From the NCBI GenBank assembly GCA_959347315.1, contig OY365809.1, positions 2,142,806-2,206,805 of the forward strand: a DNA stretch of 64,000 nt, given 5' to 3'. Under the pieces are notes generated by a model that did no database searches, was not told where the DNA came from, and saw only the letters and a list, made by a program, of their open reading frames with translations. Numbering within the stretch: the first letter of the stretch is position 1; each line of letters starts with the position of its first letter. Shown here piece after piece: positions 23,040 to 34,229 of the stretch. Position numbers and translations under genes: made by a program. This DNA comes from Bimastos eiseni. Its lineage: Eukaryota; Annelida; Clitellata; Crassiclitellata; Lumbricidae.

Positions 23040-23480
23040 CTTATTAAAGGTAATTAACCAGATCGCCGGCAGGTGGCGAAAGAAACGATTCCGTGTCCAC
23101 GTAGCGGCGCTACGTGGAATCACAAGCTCCGTCCAAATCTCGCGCGGGATCTCGCAGTAAATGAATTCTACGACAAGCGCTCATTAAATTCATAATCACC
23201 CGCCAGAGGGAGGAGGGTGGCGTGAGGGAAGGGTGAGGGCAACGACACAGTGGCGCCATCTATCATTCGCTCGTAGGCTCCATTAACCAGCAGGCCTTGC
23301 GGTCGGGGGCCTGAAGGGATCATCTATTATCCAACGAAGCGGATCGAATTACCCGCGCGCCCGTTCTGTCGATACAAAGTGGCCTCTTTACCCCCCTGAT
23401 AAACGATGATCATTTCGCCCCGCCGTAGGGGTAGGGGTGGGAAACTATTAGAGGGTGTGCTCGCATGGTTGCGTTCGATG
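23040..23480 (+). promoter_or_regulatory. Candidate intronic enhancer of Lbx
   Basis: A 440-bp GC-rich, non-repetitive island in the repeat-filled intron. It has TAAT cores (GGTAATTAACC, CATTAAATTCATAATCAC, GAATTACCCG), an E-box-like CAGGTG, a near-perfect 21-bp palindrome at 23097-23117 (CCACGTAGC / GCTACGTGG arms) and TGGCGCCATCTA at 23251. Open frames here do not resemble proteins. The regulatory role is inferred from position and motif content. Confidence 0.35.
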
Positions 23481-23859
23481 ACTCCACAGTTACCATTCAA
23501 TTAGGGGTAATTAAGGACGGCGTGTTACCTTCTGATGAGTTCGACGTGGGCGGCGATGCGGGTATTTGGGTGGAGAAGAAGCGGGGTAAAGAGGGGTAAA
23601 GAGGAGAAAGGAGATGATGCGTGGGTCGTCTATGGGGTATTCCGTGTCCCGTTGACGTCTTTTTAGGGGGTGTGGGAGGGCTGACGGAATGATGGATCGA
23701 TGGAAGACACGTCAACGGGTTCACCCCATCCTAACCCCGTCGCTGGCACCCTCGAGTGAGCTTCAACCATCATGGAGAAACTGGTGTCGAACCTCCGTCT
23801 TGGGGTAGGGGAGAGAGGATGTCGCCTCCATCACTAGGAAGATGACTCAGTGTAGAAAA

Positions 23860-23861
<2 letters not shown>

Positions 23862-23902
<41 letters not shown>

Positions 23903-24590
23903 TTAACATGCACACGTATAAATGTATCGAAACCGAAAGACAAACGCATCCGAACAGACACACAAATAGACAGAACTAGTCAGACAAAGACACAGAGATA
24001 GAGAGATGCAGCGACAGAGAAAGAGTCAGGGCACAGCAAGAGAGAGACAGACACACACACAGAGGCAGAGACATGTGGAGAGAGAGACAGAGAGAGAGAG
24101 AGAGAAGGAGGGAGGGAAGGATGGAGGGAGGGACGGACGGACGGACACATAGAGCGACGGAGAGACACAGAGAGAGACAGAGAGACACAGAGAGAGACAG
24201 AGAGAGACAGAGAGACACAGAGAGACACAGAGAGACACAGAGAGAGACACAGAGAGACACAGAGAGACACAGAGAGACACAGAGAGACACAGAGAGACAC
24301 AGAGAGACACAGAGAGACACAGAGAGACACAGAGAGAGACAGAGAGACACAGAGAGACACAGAGAGACACAGAGAGACACAGAGAGACACAGAGAGACAC
24401 AGAGAGAGACAGAGAGAGACAGAGAGACACAGAGAGACACAGAGAGACACAGAGAGACACAGAGAGAGACAGAGAGACACAGAGAGGAACAGGGAGGAAC
24501 AGGGAGAGGAAGAGTGAGAGGGTGAGAGAGGGAGAGAGAGAGACAAACAGACGGACAGACAGAGACAGAGATACAGAGAGAAACACTATT
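23862..24590. repeat. Purine-rich (GACA)n and GACACAGAGA arrays
   Basis: Ten GACA units (23862-23902) are followed, after a degenerate stretch, by about 300 bases of mixed GAGAGACA and GAGACACA blocks (24160-24490) and a GA-rich tail. Long open frames in several phases on both strands are artefacts of the period. Confidence 0.95.
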
Positions 24591-24591
24591 T

Positions 24592-24718
24592 GACGACACG
24601 GTGACCGAGTGTTTAGGGTGGGCTGCCAGTAACACTCAAACTGAGTGAGTTGGGTTCTACCCTCGTCCGAGGAGTCGCTGTGTAGTTCAAAACCTTGAGT
24701 ATAAGTCCCTGGCGCACA
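24592..24718 (+). mobile_element. tRNA-derived SINE, diverged copy
   Basis: AGTAACACTCAAACTGAGTG, GGGTTCTACCCTCGTCCGAG and AACCTTGAGTATAAGTCC follow the SINE order seen at 62483, with more substitutions in the A-box region. Confidence 0.75.
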
Positions 24719-24819
24719 ATAGTATTTCAGTTGCGTCGTCTGAACCAATTGTAAGAAAGATGATATAAAAATATCGTATTGTGGTCGTTTGATGATGTCT
24801 GTCGAAGTGTCTCACTATA

Positions 24820-25175
<356 letters not shown>

Positions 25176-25414
25176 TGGTGTTTGATGAGGAAGAGTTGGG
25201 GTGGCATATGTGGGGTCGGGGTAAACACGGTGTAGAGTGTTACGACGGTTAAGAGTTTAGAACATTCAGGGCACCTAAAAACGATCCGTTGCCCAGTTTT
25301 ATCTAAATTTGGACCTGATTTATTGCCCTAATCACCCTACACTACCGACCCAACGACGGAGGGTGGCAGAGGTTTATGCCAAGTAACTCCGCAGCTTCTC
25401 CTGGTCTTTAACTG

Positions 25415-25590
25415 TCCGTCTCTCTGTTTGTCTGGCTGTCTGTCTATCTCTATTTCTGTTCGCCTCTCTTTGTCTGTCTGCCTCCCGTTTTGTCTGTCTG
25501 TCTGTCTCTCTTTCTACGGTCTGTCTGTTTCTCTATCCCTGTGTCTGGCTCTGTCTGCCTGTATGTCTGTCTGTCTGTCTCTGTCTCTCC
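25415..25590. repeat. Degenerate CTGT/CTCT tract
   Basis: An interrupted TCTG/TCTC repeat of about 175 bases. Confidence 0.85.
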
Positions 25591-26094
25591 CTTCCAAAGA
25601 CGACGGGTAGCAGAGATCTCCGACCCTTACACCCTTCAACCTCCAAATAATCGTCGAGAGAGAGATAACAGACGTTCACCCTTTGAGAGATAGATACGGG
25701 TCTGTCCTGGGTTCGGTCCCTGGGCCAACTCTGCAGCCCCAGCAGCGCAGGCTAATTGGGTGAATACTCTGGTTAGGGGGATGTTTATTGATGGGAAGGG
25801 GTCGGAGGTCAGCCCAACATCAAACCAAAGGTCACTCCATCAGGCCAAGGAGTCACATACTCTCCCTTGCATGGGAACGTTGTCCGCTGGTTACCAACTT
25901 ATTTAGCGCTTTTGTACGTCTGGCTAAGGGATTTCTGAATTAGATATGTGTATAATGTAGCGTCTTTTACGTACGTGGTATATGCGATGCTGTGTCTATT
26001 GCTGTTTATATCGTATTGTGTTATTCTGTATTGCTAATCATTTCCACAGTGCTTCACCCAGTGTGTAGGCATAAAATATTAATAAATAAATAAA

Positions 26095-26165
26095 CATAAT
26101 TATATATATATGTATGTATATATATATATGCATATATATACATATATATATATGTATGCACGCAT
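26095..26165. repeat. (TA)n with TATG/TACA interruptions
   Basis: A TA-rich tract with embedded GTATGTATA and ATGCATATATA units. Confidence 0.85.
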
Positions 26166-26235
26166 GCCTGCATATATGTGTATACGTGGCATTGCGTACT
26201 TGTGTATGTGTATACAACCGAATAGGTGATTTTCA

Positions 26236-26317
26236 CTATTCGGACGAATACGAAGAATTAGTCCAACTATTCGGACGAATACGAATAATTGGTCCAACTA
26301 TTCGGACGAATACGAAT
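26236..26317. repeat. 31-bp tandem repeat, 2.6 copies
   Basis: The unit begins CTATTCGGACGAATACGAA and repeats with two or three changes. The ATTCG..CGAAT part of each unit is an inverted repeat (TATTCGGACGAATA). Confidence 0.9.
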
Positions 26318-27006
26318 TTAAATACATTCATAAGTCCACCGACAAATCTAAAAATTTCAATTGTGGACAAAATTTTAATTTTAGTGTAAATTTAACACAT
26401 ATTAAACTTGTGGTAAACAGTTAACCACATATAATTTATGCATCCTTTCGCCAGTCTGTGTACACTAGGATTGAAACTACTTTAACTAAACTTAGAAAGA
26501 GACGGTTGATACTGCGATTCCGTTTTCCGGGCAACAGAGAGTCATGTGTGTAACAAGTTTATTTAATGAGGCATCCCATGACAAGGATGATATGCGAAGC
26601 AGAGAGTTACTTCTGTCCTCTAGATATATTGCAGCCGCAGCCTGACCAGAAACCGATGTCTGGTGGCCACTAATGAATTAATGAATTCATTTCCGGTGGT
26701 CAGTTGACTCAAGGATCCATGTTCATGGATCGAAAGTCGATTTCTTCATTTTTCATTTATTAAAGCCTCCGTTGTTTATTTGCTGGTAGTCTAAAATAGA
26801 ATGACCTTAATTACCTATTTACATTGCCAATGGATGCAGAGTTTAACGAGATTTTTGCGACATCGCTTTTGATGTTTATGCCATTGTAAGTGTTTAGTCC
26901 GACGGTTATATATATATTATCAATTCAAACCATTTAAAGGTGTCTTGATTTCTTATTTATTGCAACATCCTCGTGAAATTCATCTTAATTCAATTGCTTT
27001 AAAATT

Positions 27007-27013
27007 ATGTATG

Positions 27014-27047
<34 letters not shown>

Positions 27048-27065
27048 TGTATGTATGTATGTATG

Positions 27066-27099
<34 letters not shown>

Positions 27100-27180
27100 T
27101 GTATGTATGTATGTATGTATGTATGTATGTATGTGTGTGTATGTGTGTATGTGTGTATGTGTGTATATATCTATGTATGT
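27007..27180. repeat. (TATG)n tetranucleotide array
   Basis: Perfect GTAT units from about 27007 to 27130, with one TATA interruption, then GTGT-containing variants to 27180. Confidence 0.95.
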
Positions 27181-27429
27181 ACGTATGTATGTATATATAT
27201 ACTACGTGTGTATGTACTGTGTATGGGTGTGTGTACTTATTATAATTATTAATAATAATATTATTATTAGTAGTAATTTTATTTTTGTTGGTTTTTAAAT
27301 TTTAATTGATATCATTATCATCATTAATTTATCATTATTAATATTAAAACTACTAAGATAATACAACTTCTTATTGGCCTATCCTCTACACGCCATTCAG
27401 TTTCTTACTTATCGTAATCTTTACACTGT

Positions 27430-27830
27430 GGTCGTAAATTCTTCGCAGCTAATGTGGTTCCTCGCTGTGCGAGCTATTTGCGTACAGCCAACTCAACAAC
27501 CTCGCATAAATCGGCCGAATTAACCCCTTCGTAAGCAGGGCAGTTACAATACATTGTTTTAAAGGAGTCTGACGTTTGTTAAGGGGTAATAAGTGGTCGG
27601 AGGGCGATTAGAGTCGCTCCATGAGCTAGACCAATAGGGGTGCTCTATTGGTCATATCGTAATTCCCTTCAAACCCTACTTAGCGAGTGTATATCTCAAT
27701 CGAAATCCCTTTGAACCGTCAAAAGCAATTGACCCGTTGCTTAAAGAAAGTGCTGGCGCGCGACACGGAAGCAATCGGGTCCTTCTAATTGAGATACAGT
27801 TAATTAAGGAATTACGATGATATTATCGCA
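27430..27830 (+). promoter_or_regulatory. Candidate intronic enhancer of Lbx
   Basis: A second non-repetitive intron island, about 1.5 kb before exon 2. It holds GACCAATAG / CTATTGGTC, a perfect 9-bp inverted CCAAT pair (27629-27637 and 27645-27653), ACATTGTTTT (SOX-like), GGCGATTAGAGTCG, and a cluster CTAATTGAGATACAGTTAAT followed by TAAGGAATTACG at about 27787. Function is inferred. Confidence 0.35.
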
Positions 27831-27894
27831 ACGATATACATTTTAATATGCTAGCATGTTCGACCACTTGAATATGCCATTGGTAAGTTTAGAA

Positions 27895-28140
27895 GAAAAG
27901 TGGTTTCAGTTTAGCGACACTGTGTGATTACAAAGACCATTAGCGTCGCCCGCCTGCTATATCCAGGCTTGGGACAGACGCTGTTAGATTGCGAACAGTG
28001 ACGTGGTTCCTGGGGTAGTTGCAGTTTAATGACACTATGTGGTAGCAATGATCATTAGGGTTACCCTCCTACTTTATTCAGAGGGTAATAAATTAATTGT
28101 TTTTCTCACATTAAAAAGGAGTTTTAAGTTCCCAGAACAT
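27895..28140 (+). repeat. Family A dispersed repeat, two monomers in tandem
   Basis: Monomer 1 has TTTAGCGACACTGTGTGATT, ACAAAGACCATTAGCGTCGC and CAGGCTTGGGAC. Monomer 2 has TTTAATGACACTATGTGGTA, GCAATGATCATTAGGGTTAC and CTTTATTCAGAGGG. The copy ends with AAAAAGGAGTTTTAAGTTCC. Confidence 0.85.
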
Positions 28141-28754
28141 AGGTCGACAAAGACAGCGTCTGTGTCTTCATACATGTTAGTGTATATTACTGGCGATATA
28201 AAGAGAATATAAGACGGCACTTTAATGTTGATTAATTTTGATATGTATTGGGACAAATACAAATATTTAAACGTTCCAAAAAAACTTGTTCGGCATCAGC
28301 AATTAATACTTATTATACGGCAAAAGAGTAAGTAGGTAAGTAAGCATCCAGTGCTTAGAATCACCCATGTGTCCTCAATATGACGTATTATATTGCCACG
28401 TGGGTCAACCGAAAACTCCGATAACCTTTGACACATAGTCTGGCGCCATCTAGCCTCCTTTTGTCGCCATCAATCGTCGATTGTCCGGCTGCAAGGCATC
28501 AAGTCCTGATTGGCTGCGAGAGACGTTGTGGCCCAATTGACCTGGGAAGGATAACCGATAGCGAACGACGCCTGCCAACGTAACTGGGTTTCGAAACGAA
28601 GTCGTTAAAGTTAATCTAAGTTTTATTTCTGTCTATAGGATAAGTGTCTCCTGTAAAACGTTCATTAGTTTAATTCGTTCGTTCGTTGTTTGTTCGTGTG
28701 TTCATTTCGGTTTTCGCTCTTCATTCCATCTTAATAGCAAACGTTATTCATATT

Positions 28755-28926
<172 letters not shown>

Positions 28927-29295
28927 ACAACTCCGCGGAAATCTGTCTTGTAATTATGATTATTATGTGATATGCTGTTTGTGATGTTTTTGATTGTTCT
29001 TATCTATAGTGTTACCGCAGTGCGTTTGCAGAACACTTCAATATTTTGCTTGAATTATCGTTGCTTGCCACGTTACTAATTCATGTGCCAATTCATTCTT
29101 ACGTTCGTTCGTTCGTTCATTTATTGATTTGTTCGTTAAGCTAGCTGTAAAAAAAGTGTCCACAATTATTATAAAAAATTATTACTACTGCCATGCAATC
29201 ACTTCTGCCGCCGCTATTACACTAAAAAATGAATAGACATTAAAACCATTGCTCATCAATTCATTCCATTCATTTGTGATTTGTTTCTCTCACAG

Positions 29296-29888
29296 AATCC
29301 GGCAAACGCGATGCGAATGGCCTTGGTCTCAACTCTAAGTCACAATCTGCAAAGAAGCGTCGAAAATCCCGCACAGCATTCACCAACAAACAGATCTACG
29401 AGCTGGAGAAGCGTTTCCTCTACCAGAAATACCTCACCCCAGTCGACAGAGACGAGATCGCCCAATCGCTCGGTCTAACCAACGCCCAGGTCATCACCTG
29501 GTTCCAGAACCGACGCGCCAAGCTCAAGCGAGACATGGAGGAGTTGAAGGCGGACGTGACGGCCGCCAAGACGCTCAGTCCCGAGGCGGCGATCACCGTC
29601 ATAGGCGGCCTCGACGAATTGGTTAAGTCAACGACTGTGAAGAGCGGACATTCACGGAGGAAGGACGGTAGGAAGGCGATCGGGTCGACGGAGGCATCCA
29701 CACCGGGCTCAGCGGAGCGATCGACGAGCCCTAGTTCGGCCGAGGAGACGTCGAGGGCGAGTTCGGCAGGCAGCCGCGCCGCCTCAGAGGAAGACGTTAC
29801 GACGGGGTCAGCCGCTCTGCCTGTAGAGTCCGGGTCGGTCATCGTGAACGACTGCAGGGTGGTAGATAAACTGAAGGATGGCGACTGA
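29296..29888 (+). CDS. Lbx: Ladybird homeobox protein (Lbx), exon 2 with homeodomain
   Basis: Second and last coding exon, entered after CTCTCACAG in phase 1 and ending at TGA 29886-29888 (residues 152-348). A basic run AKKRRKSR leads into the homeodomain, residues 173-232. It carries the ladybird signature QIYELEKRFLYQKYL in helix 1 and its following loop, and the recognition helix NAQVITWFQNRRAKLKR. The key residues are present: R5 (R177), F8 (F180), T47, W48 (W220), F49, Q50, N51 (N223) and R53. EELKADVTAAKTL directly after it matches the EEMKADVESAKKL extension of vertebrate LBX1. The remaining roughly 100 residues are Ser/Ala/Glu/Gly-rich with no recognised domain. GC content is well above the flanks. 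A minus-strand open frame across this exon is a shadow. Confidence 0.97.
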
Positions 29889-30490
29889 GGGTGGGTCGGG
29901 GATAATTTCTGTGGTGATTTGTCTGGTCACGTGATTGAAGTAGTTTTTATTGCGGTCATGGAGTTTTTCTTTATTTCGTAAAGAATGTTTTGCAGACTCA
30001 AATGCATGTAACATCTACGACGGGTTTGGGTTAGTGGATTGGTAGAAGAAAAGGTTTCTTCCAAATATCCACAAAAGTATCGTCAAGTTTGTCTGAAATC
30101 GCACAAATTTTCTCAGAATCCACAAACTTCTATGACATATATTAATTCAAACTTCACCAAAATACTTCAACTTCCGTTAAAAAATTAACCCAAACTTCTC
30201 CAAATCCTTTAACGTCCATAAAAAATTAACTCAAGCTTCTCCAAATTCTCTAAGCTTCCATGAAATAATTAGTCCACATTTCCACGAATCCCCAAATATC
30301 CTAAATATATTCACCAAAACTTCAAGTGGAAATTTCAATATTTCGATCATCTATTTGCTCAAATTTTACTCCCTCATTACTCTAAGGAGTTAACCCCATA
30401 AACTTGCAGCCTACTATAAGTTGGGAATACATTTCCACACCCAATGACAACGGTTATTCAAGTATTGCATGATCCCTTTAGTTATTAAAT
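29889..30490 (+). other. Lbx: Probable Lbx 3' untranslated region
   Basis: Non-coding sequence after the stop. The first poly-A-signal-like hexamer that I noticed is ATTAAA at 30484-30489; an AATAAA occurs later, at about 31436. The transcript end is therefore uncertain. Confidence 0.35.
30050..30330. repeat. Degenerate ~45-bp tandem repeat 3' of Lbx
   Basis: Variants of ACTTCTCCAAATCCTTTAAC with TCCATAAAAAATTAACTCAA recur four or five times with heavy drift (clearest at 30165-30270). Confidence 0.65.
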
Positions 30491-30842
30491 GTGAGAAAAC
30501 TCTTCCGCTACAGAAATTCCAGTAGATGACCTCATGAATTGTAATGCATTTTATTTCATGCAATCAACGTGAGCTTTACAAAAGGCGCTTAATAAGTGCA
30601 TAGATATAGTTGACTGCGTCAAATATCGCTCTAAGTATACGCTGCAGATACGAAATGAACATTCATTATAATGTCAATTCGACAGGTAATAGCGCTAAGT
30701 GATTGTGACACGTGATCGAGGACAAACTCTTTCAAGTGCTTTCGGTTGTGTTAAACAGCTTGACGGTCGCAATTGACGTTTGATTGTGAAAGTATTACTC
30801 TATAGATGTCCAACGCTGTGTAAAATACGTTGCATTGGCCTA

Positions 30843-30900
30843 CTATATATATATATATATTTAATTATATATATTTAATTTTATATATATATTTAATTAT

Positions 30901-30932
<32 letters not shown>

Positions 30933-30935
30933 TGT
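30843..30935. repeat. (TA)n / TTTAATTATATA tract
   Basis: TA runs are separated by TTTAATT and AATATAAATA units. Confidence 0.9.
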
Positions 30936-31059
30936 ATTATGTTGGTGAAAACCTTTGAGGTGGAATTCTGAGGCCATTTTTCGAACAGTGTGTATTCGTC
31001 TCGATAAAACAAGCCAGTGAGCACAGCACGGTAGTCTGTGTGTCGTCAATATCATCTGC

Positions 31060-31142
31060 CCCATCATCATCATCGTCGTAATCGTCAAAGTCGCCATCGT
31101 CGTCATCATCATCATCGTCGTCGTCGTTATCATCATCTGCAT
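31060..31142. repeat. (ATC/GTC)n trinucleotide tract
   Basis: CATCATCATCGTCGTAATCG-type triplets run for about 80 bases. Confidence 0.9.
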
Positions 31143-31179
31143 CTTCACCTTATTCATCAAAATATAAACGAATTATTAC

Positions 31180-32530
31180 AGGTTACTACAGGAGTTGAAT
31201 TTAAATGTATGGACGCCATGCAAAGCGTCAATAACGCGGTACATCTAATTTAACAAACTCCGTTGCCGAGCGAATGAAGGACGGGTCAACCTCAAGGGGT
31301 GACAGGAATGAATCGGTGTCGCTTCACACTGCTCGTCACTCCAGCGTGTTATCATTTACACCCTATTATTTTTAATAGCCTGGGTAACGATATCTTACAC
31401 TACCCAGCACGCTCCAAACAAGGCGACAACAATGCAATAAATATTAACAATGGAATCGTGAATCTCCACATCCTGCTACACGCCCCTGTGCCTTCCTTGG
31501 ACGCTACCCAACGTTATCCTCAGCAACAAACCGATCATTACCTCGAAATAAGACGACATTAGAAATCCAACGCAGGTCTCGCAAGTTTTACGCTATCACT
31601 GTAGTTTCGCCTCAGCGCGACGGATCATCAAAGCCGGGCGGCAAGATCACACGAGCGCCAACGCCTTTGATCTGCCGACCACCTGTAAGTCGACGCGAGT
31701 CTGATGAAACGATTGCAACAGCAAGTCACCTTCGGATTTGATGTAATAATTACAGGTATCGCTAGCAGAGTGTGGACGAGATCAAAGAGAAAGCCGACGT
31801 GCAGCTCAAAGACCCGACAAAGAGCCTTTGGCGGAGGGACAAGGAAGGCAGAGCGAGAGGGGAAGGATCGAACGATGGAAGAGCGGCTATGGGATGCGAT
31901 TTGCGCACTAATTGAATCATTAATTTAATCGCATTCCAGTTGACTTGTGATCGACTTCGTTGAAACGTCCCAGGAACAAAAGAGGATGGAGTAGAAGACG
32001 GGAGAAGAAAGAGGAAGAGGAAGAATAGGAGGAAGATTCTCTCCTCTAATAATCGACGCATGATTAGGCTTATGTCAATTTTTGAGAAAGCGCAATCGAC
32101 AGTATGTATAGGCACATGTCACTTCCGTCACGTGCCCTTTGATCTCTGCCACCCAAATACATATATATATATTATATATATTTAAAATAGCTACCTGTGC
32201 ATGTCTCTGGATATACACATGTTGTATTAACGGTGTGTAAGTACTTGTGTAGGTGAATACGTGCTAACATAGATGTGCTTAGCCTTGTGTAAAACGTTCC
32301 CTTATTATGAATGATGACTTATACATCTGAAATAAATCACTTGACACGCGGCAAGTCTTTCCCCTTCTCTCTTTCTTTGTGTGTGTGTCTCATTGTCTGT
32401 ATATCATTCTGTCTCTGTCTCTGAGCCAGCGTGTCTGCGCGTCTATCTGTCCGTATGTCTGTCTCCGTCTTCTCAGCCCTCGCTACACAGACGGGTAGAT
32501 ATGAAGAGGGGATGGGAGATCAAAGGGTAG
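31180..32530. promoter_or_regulatory. Candidate enhancer downstream of Lbx with TCF/LEF sites
   Basis: Mostly non-repetitive sequence 1.3-2.6 kb beyond the Lbx stop. ATCAAAG occurs at 31627; the 8-mer GATCAAAG (either strand) occurs at 31665-31672, 31780-31787, 32137-32144 and 32518-32525. It also carries ACAATGG (SOX-like), CTATTATTTTTAATAG (MEF2-like) and CACCTG (E-box). The ATCAAAG/CTTTGAT core is the TCF/LEF recognition sequence of Wnt signalling. Regulation of Lbx is inference from proximity. Confidence 0.4.
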
Positions 32531-32653
32531 CGGTGTTGACGGAGCCATTTAAAGGATATAATTGAATGCGGTTGAGCTGCTTTTAAAAGTAATATGTTTA
32601 ACTGACGGCCATTCAATTTCGACGATACCCAGAGTCGATTCTATGACAAGAGG

Positions 32654-32775
32654 GAGAGGCCGAGGCAGAGACAGAGACAGAGACAGAGACAGAGACAGAG
32701 ACAGAGACAGAGACAGAGACAGAGACAGAGACAGAGACAGAGACAGAGACAGAGACAGAGACAGAGACAGAGAAA
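32654..32775. repeat. (CAGAGA)n hexanucleotide array
   Basis: About 18 nearly perfect GACAGA hexamers. Confidence 0.95.
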
Positions 32776-33084
32776 GAGGCGAGTGTAGGACATTTGCCCC
32801 TCTGACTTTTGACCCCCCTCCCCCCCGGACATATGGGGAGATTTTGCCCCCCGGACATTACCAAAATGCAGCATATAAAATTTATTTTTGCTGCCGTTCC
32901 TCAAACCTCCAACGATAGATAGCTATTGTTGATGAAATCCATCCAAATGTATGTCCTCAGGTGAGGACAAACATGTAGATGGGTGATGATGTACTAGGAA
33001 CAAGACGAGAAGGATGTCGGCCGTTTTTGTTTTGCGCCTTTTTTCCACGAACGGTAACAGTGTTGTCCTGTAAGCGACAGCAAT

Positions 33085-33737
33085 TTCCTTAACTCACCGG
33101 CATTTCTGGTAGATTCACTTATGCATGTCAATTCTCTGAATCAGGCGCTACAAGGCAAGACTACAACTGTCTGCTTCATGCATCGAAAAGCGCAAGAGTT
33201 TGGCAACAAATGCCGACTTCTGAAAAACTATCTTCTGCAATGCAACTATTTTCTTTTCCAACAACTCTGATAAAAAGCGGGTATACGGGATACAACATTC
33301 CCACATCGTCCTTCATCGCCACACTTGATGCCTTGCTGCAATAATTCAGTGGACGATTCAATGACTTTAATGGCTTGTTGCTTCGCTTCATCTGGTGGAG
33401 ACAGAAAATGCGCCCATAGACGTCCAAACGAAATTGGTGGAACTGAGAAATGATGAACAACTATTACAGAAGTATGTAGAAAAGGGCGACTTGACAGAAA
33501 TGTGGAAGTTGGCAGTGGAATATCTTAAACTCCAAGAACTGACCAGAAATACTCTGGTCCTCATCGGAAGTACTTATATATGCGAGAAGGCCTTTCTATA
33601 GGATGAAATATTTGAAGAACAAATACAGAACCCGATTGGTGAAGAACAGCCTGGAGTCTGGAATACGGCTTAAAATTTCCAGCGAGTCGCAAGACTTCTC
33701 ACACCTATCGACCAACATCCAAGACCAAGGCAGTCAT
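33085..33737 (+). pseudogene. hAT transposase relic (ZBED/SCAND3-like C-terminal half)
   Basis: The plus-strand translation gives the C-terminal part of a hAT-superfamily transposase of the type domesticated as ZBED5/SCAND3/FAM200 in vertebrates. Segments in order are PAFLVDSLMHVNSLNQALQG, TTVCFMHRKAQEFGNKCRLL, then, after stops and a frame change, VELRNDEQLLQKYVEKGDLT, MWKLAVEYLKLQ, LVLIGSTYICEKAFL and MKYLKNKYRTRLVKNSLESG. The GSTYxCEKxF block is the diagnostic dimerisation region. At least two stops near 33270 and a frameshift at about 33601 break it. The N-terminal BED finger and most of the catalytic core are missing, and no terminal inverted repeats were found. Confidence 0.88.
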
Positions 33738-33765
33738 TAATGTGGAATATTATTTTGGTTCTGTA

Positions 33766-34224
33766 TCGATAGTCCGAAGGTTCGATAGTCCGAAGGTTCG
33801 ATAGTCCGAAGGTTCGATAGTCCGAAGGTTCGATAGTCCGAAGGTTCGATAGTTCGAAGATTTATACGATGACCGGTCGATAGATGATAAGATTGTGGTT
33901 TAATGGTAGCTGGACTGATGAGAAGAATTATGTGTGTTAGAAGCTGCAGGATCGAATAATTCTTTTCATTCATCCAGCTTCCATTTAGGCATGATTCTTT
34001 TCTTATGAATCCAGCTCCCAGTTTTACATATTCTTTTCATCAATTAATCCAGATTCTAGTTAAATTAATGTCAGAGTATAGAATCTTCGGACTATGGAAC
34101 CTTCAGACTATCGAACCTTCGGACTATCGAACCTTCGGACTATCGAACCTTCGGACTATGGAACCCTCAGACTATCGAACCTTCGGACTATGGAACCCTC
34201 AGACTATCGAACCTTCGGACTATA
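33766..34224. repeat. Inverted pair of 16-bp tandem arrays (long hairpin)
   Basis: Six units of TCGATAGTCCGAAGGT (33766-33861) are mirrored by about nine units of its reverse complement ACCTTCGGACTATCGA (34083-34224), with a 221-bp spacer. Parts of the spacer are also complementary (GGTAGCTGGACTGATGAG near 33905 against CATAAG..ATCCAGCTCCC near 34005). It also contains three roughly 40-bp repeats starting ATTCTTTTC. The whole could form a foldback of more than 400 bases. Confidence 0.9.
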
Positions 34225-34229
34225 ATATT

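Noticed and set aside
23976..24748. Overlapping Ser/Leu/Cys-rich and Arg/Glu-rich frames on both strands
   Set aside because: They are produced by the GAGACACA/GACAGAGA arrays. Composition follows the repeat period, and all frames are open by chance.
29420..29842. 140-codon minus-strand frame across Lbx exon 2
   Set aside because: It is the antisense shadow of a GC-rich coding exon. The plus strand carries the homeodomain.
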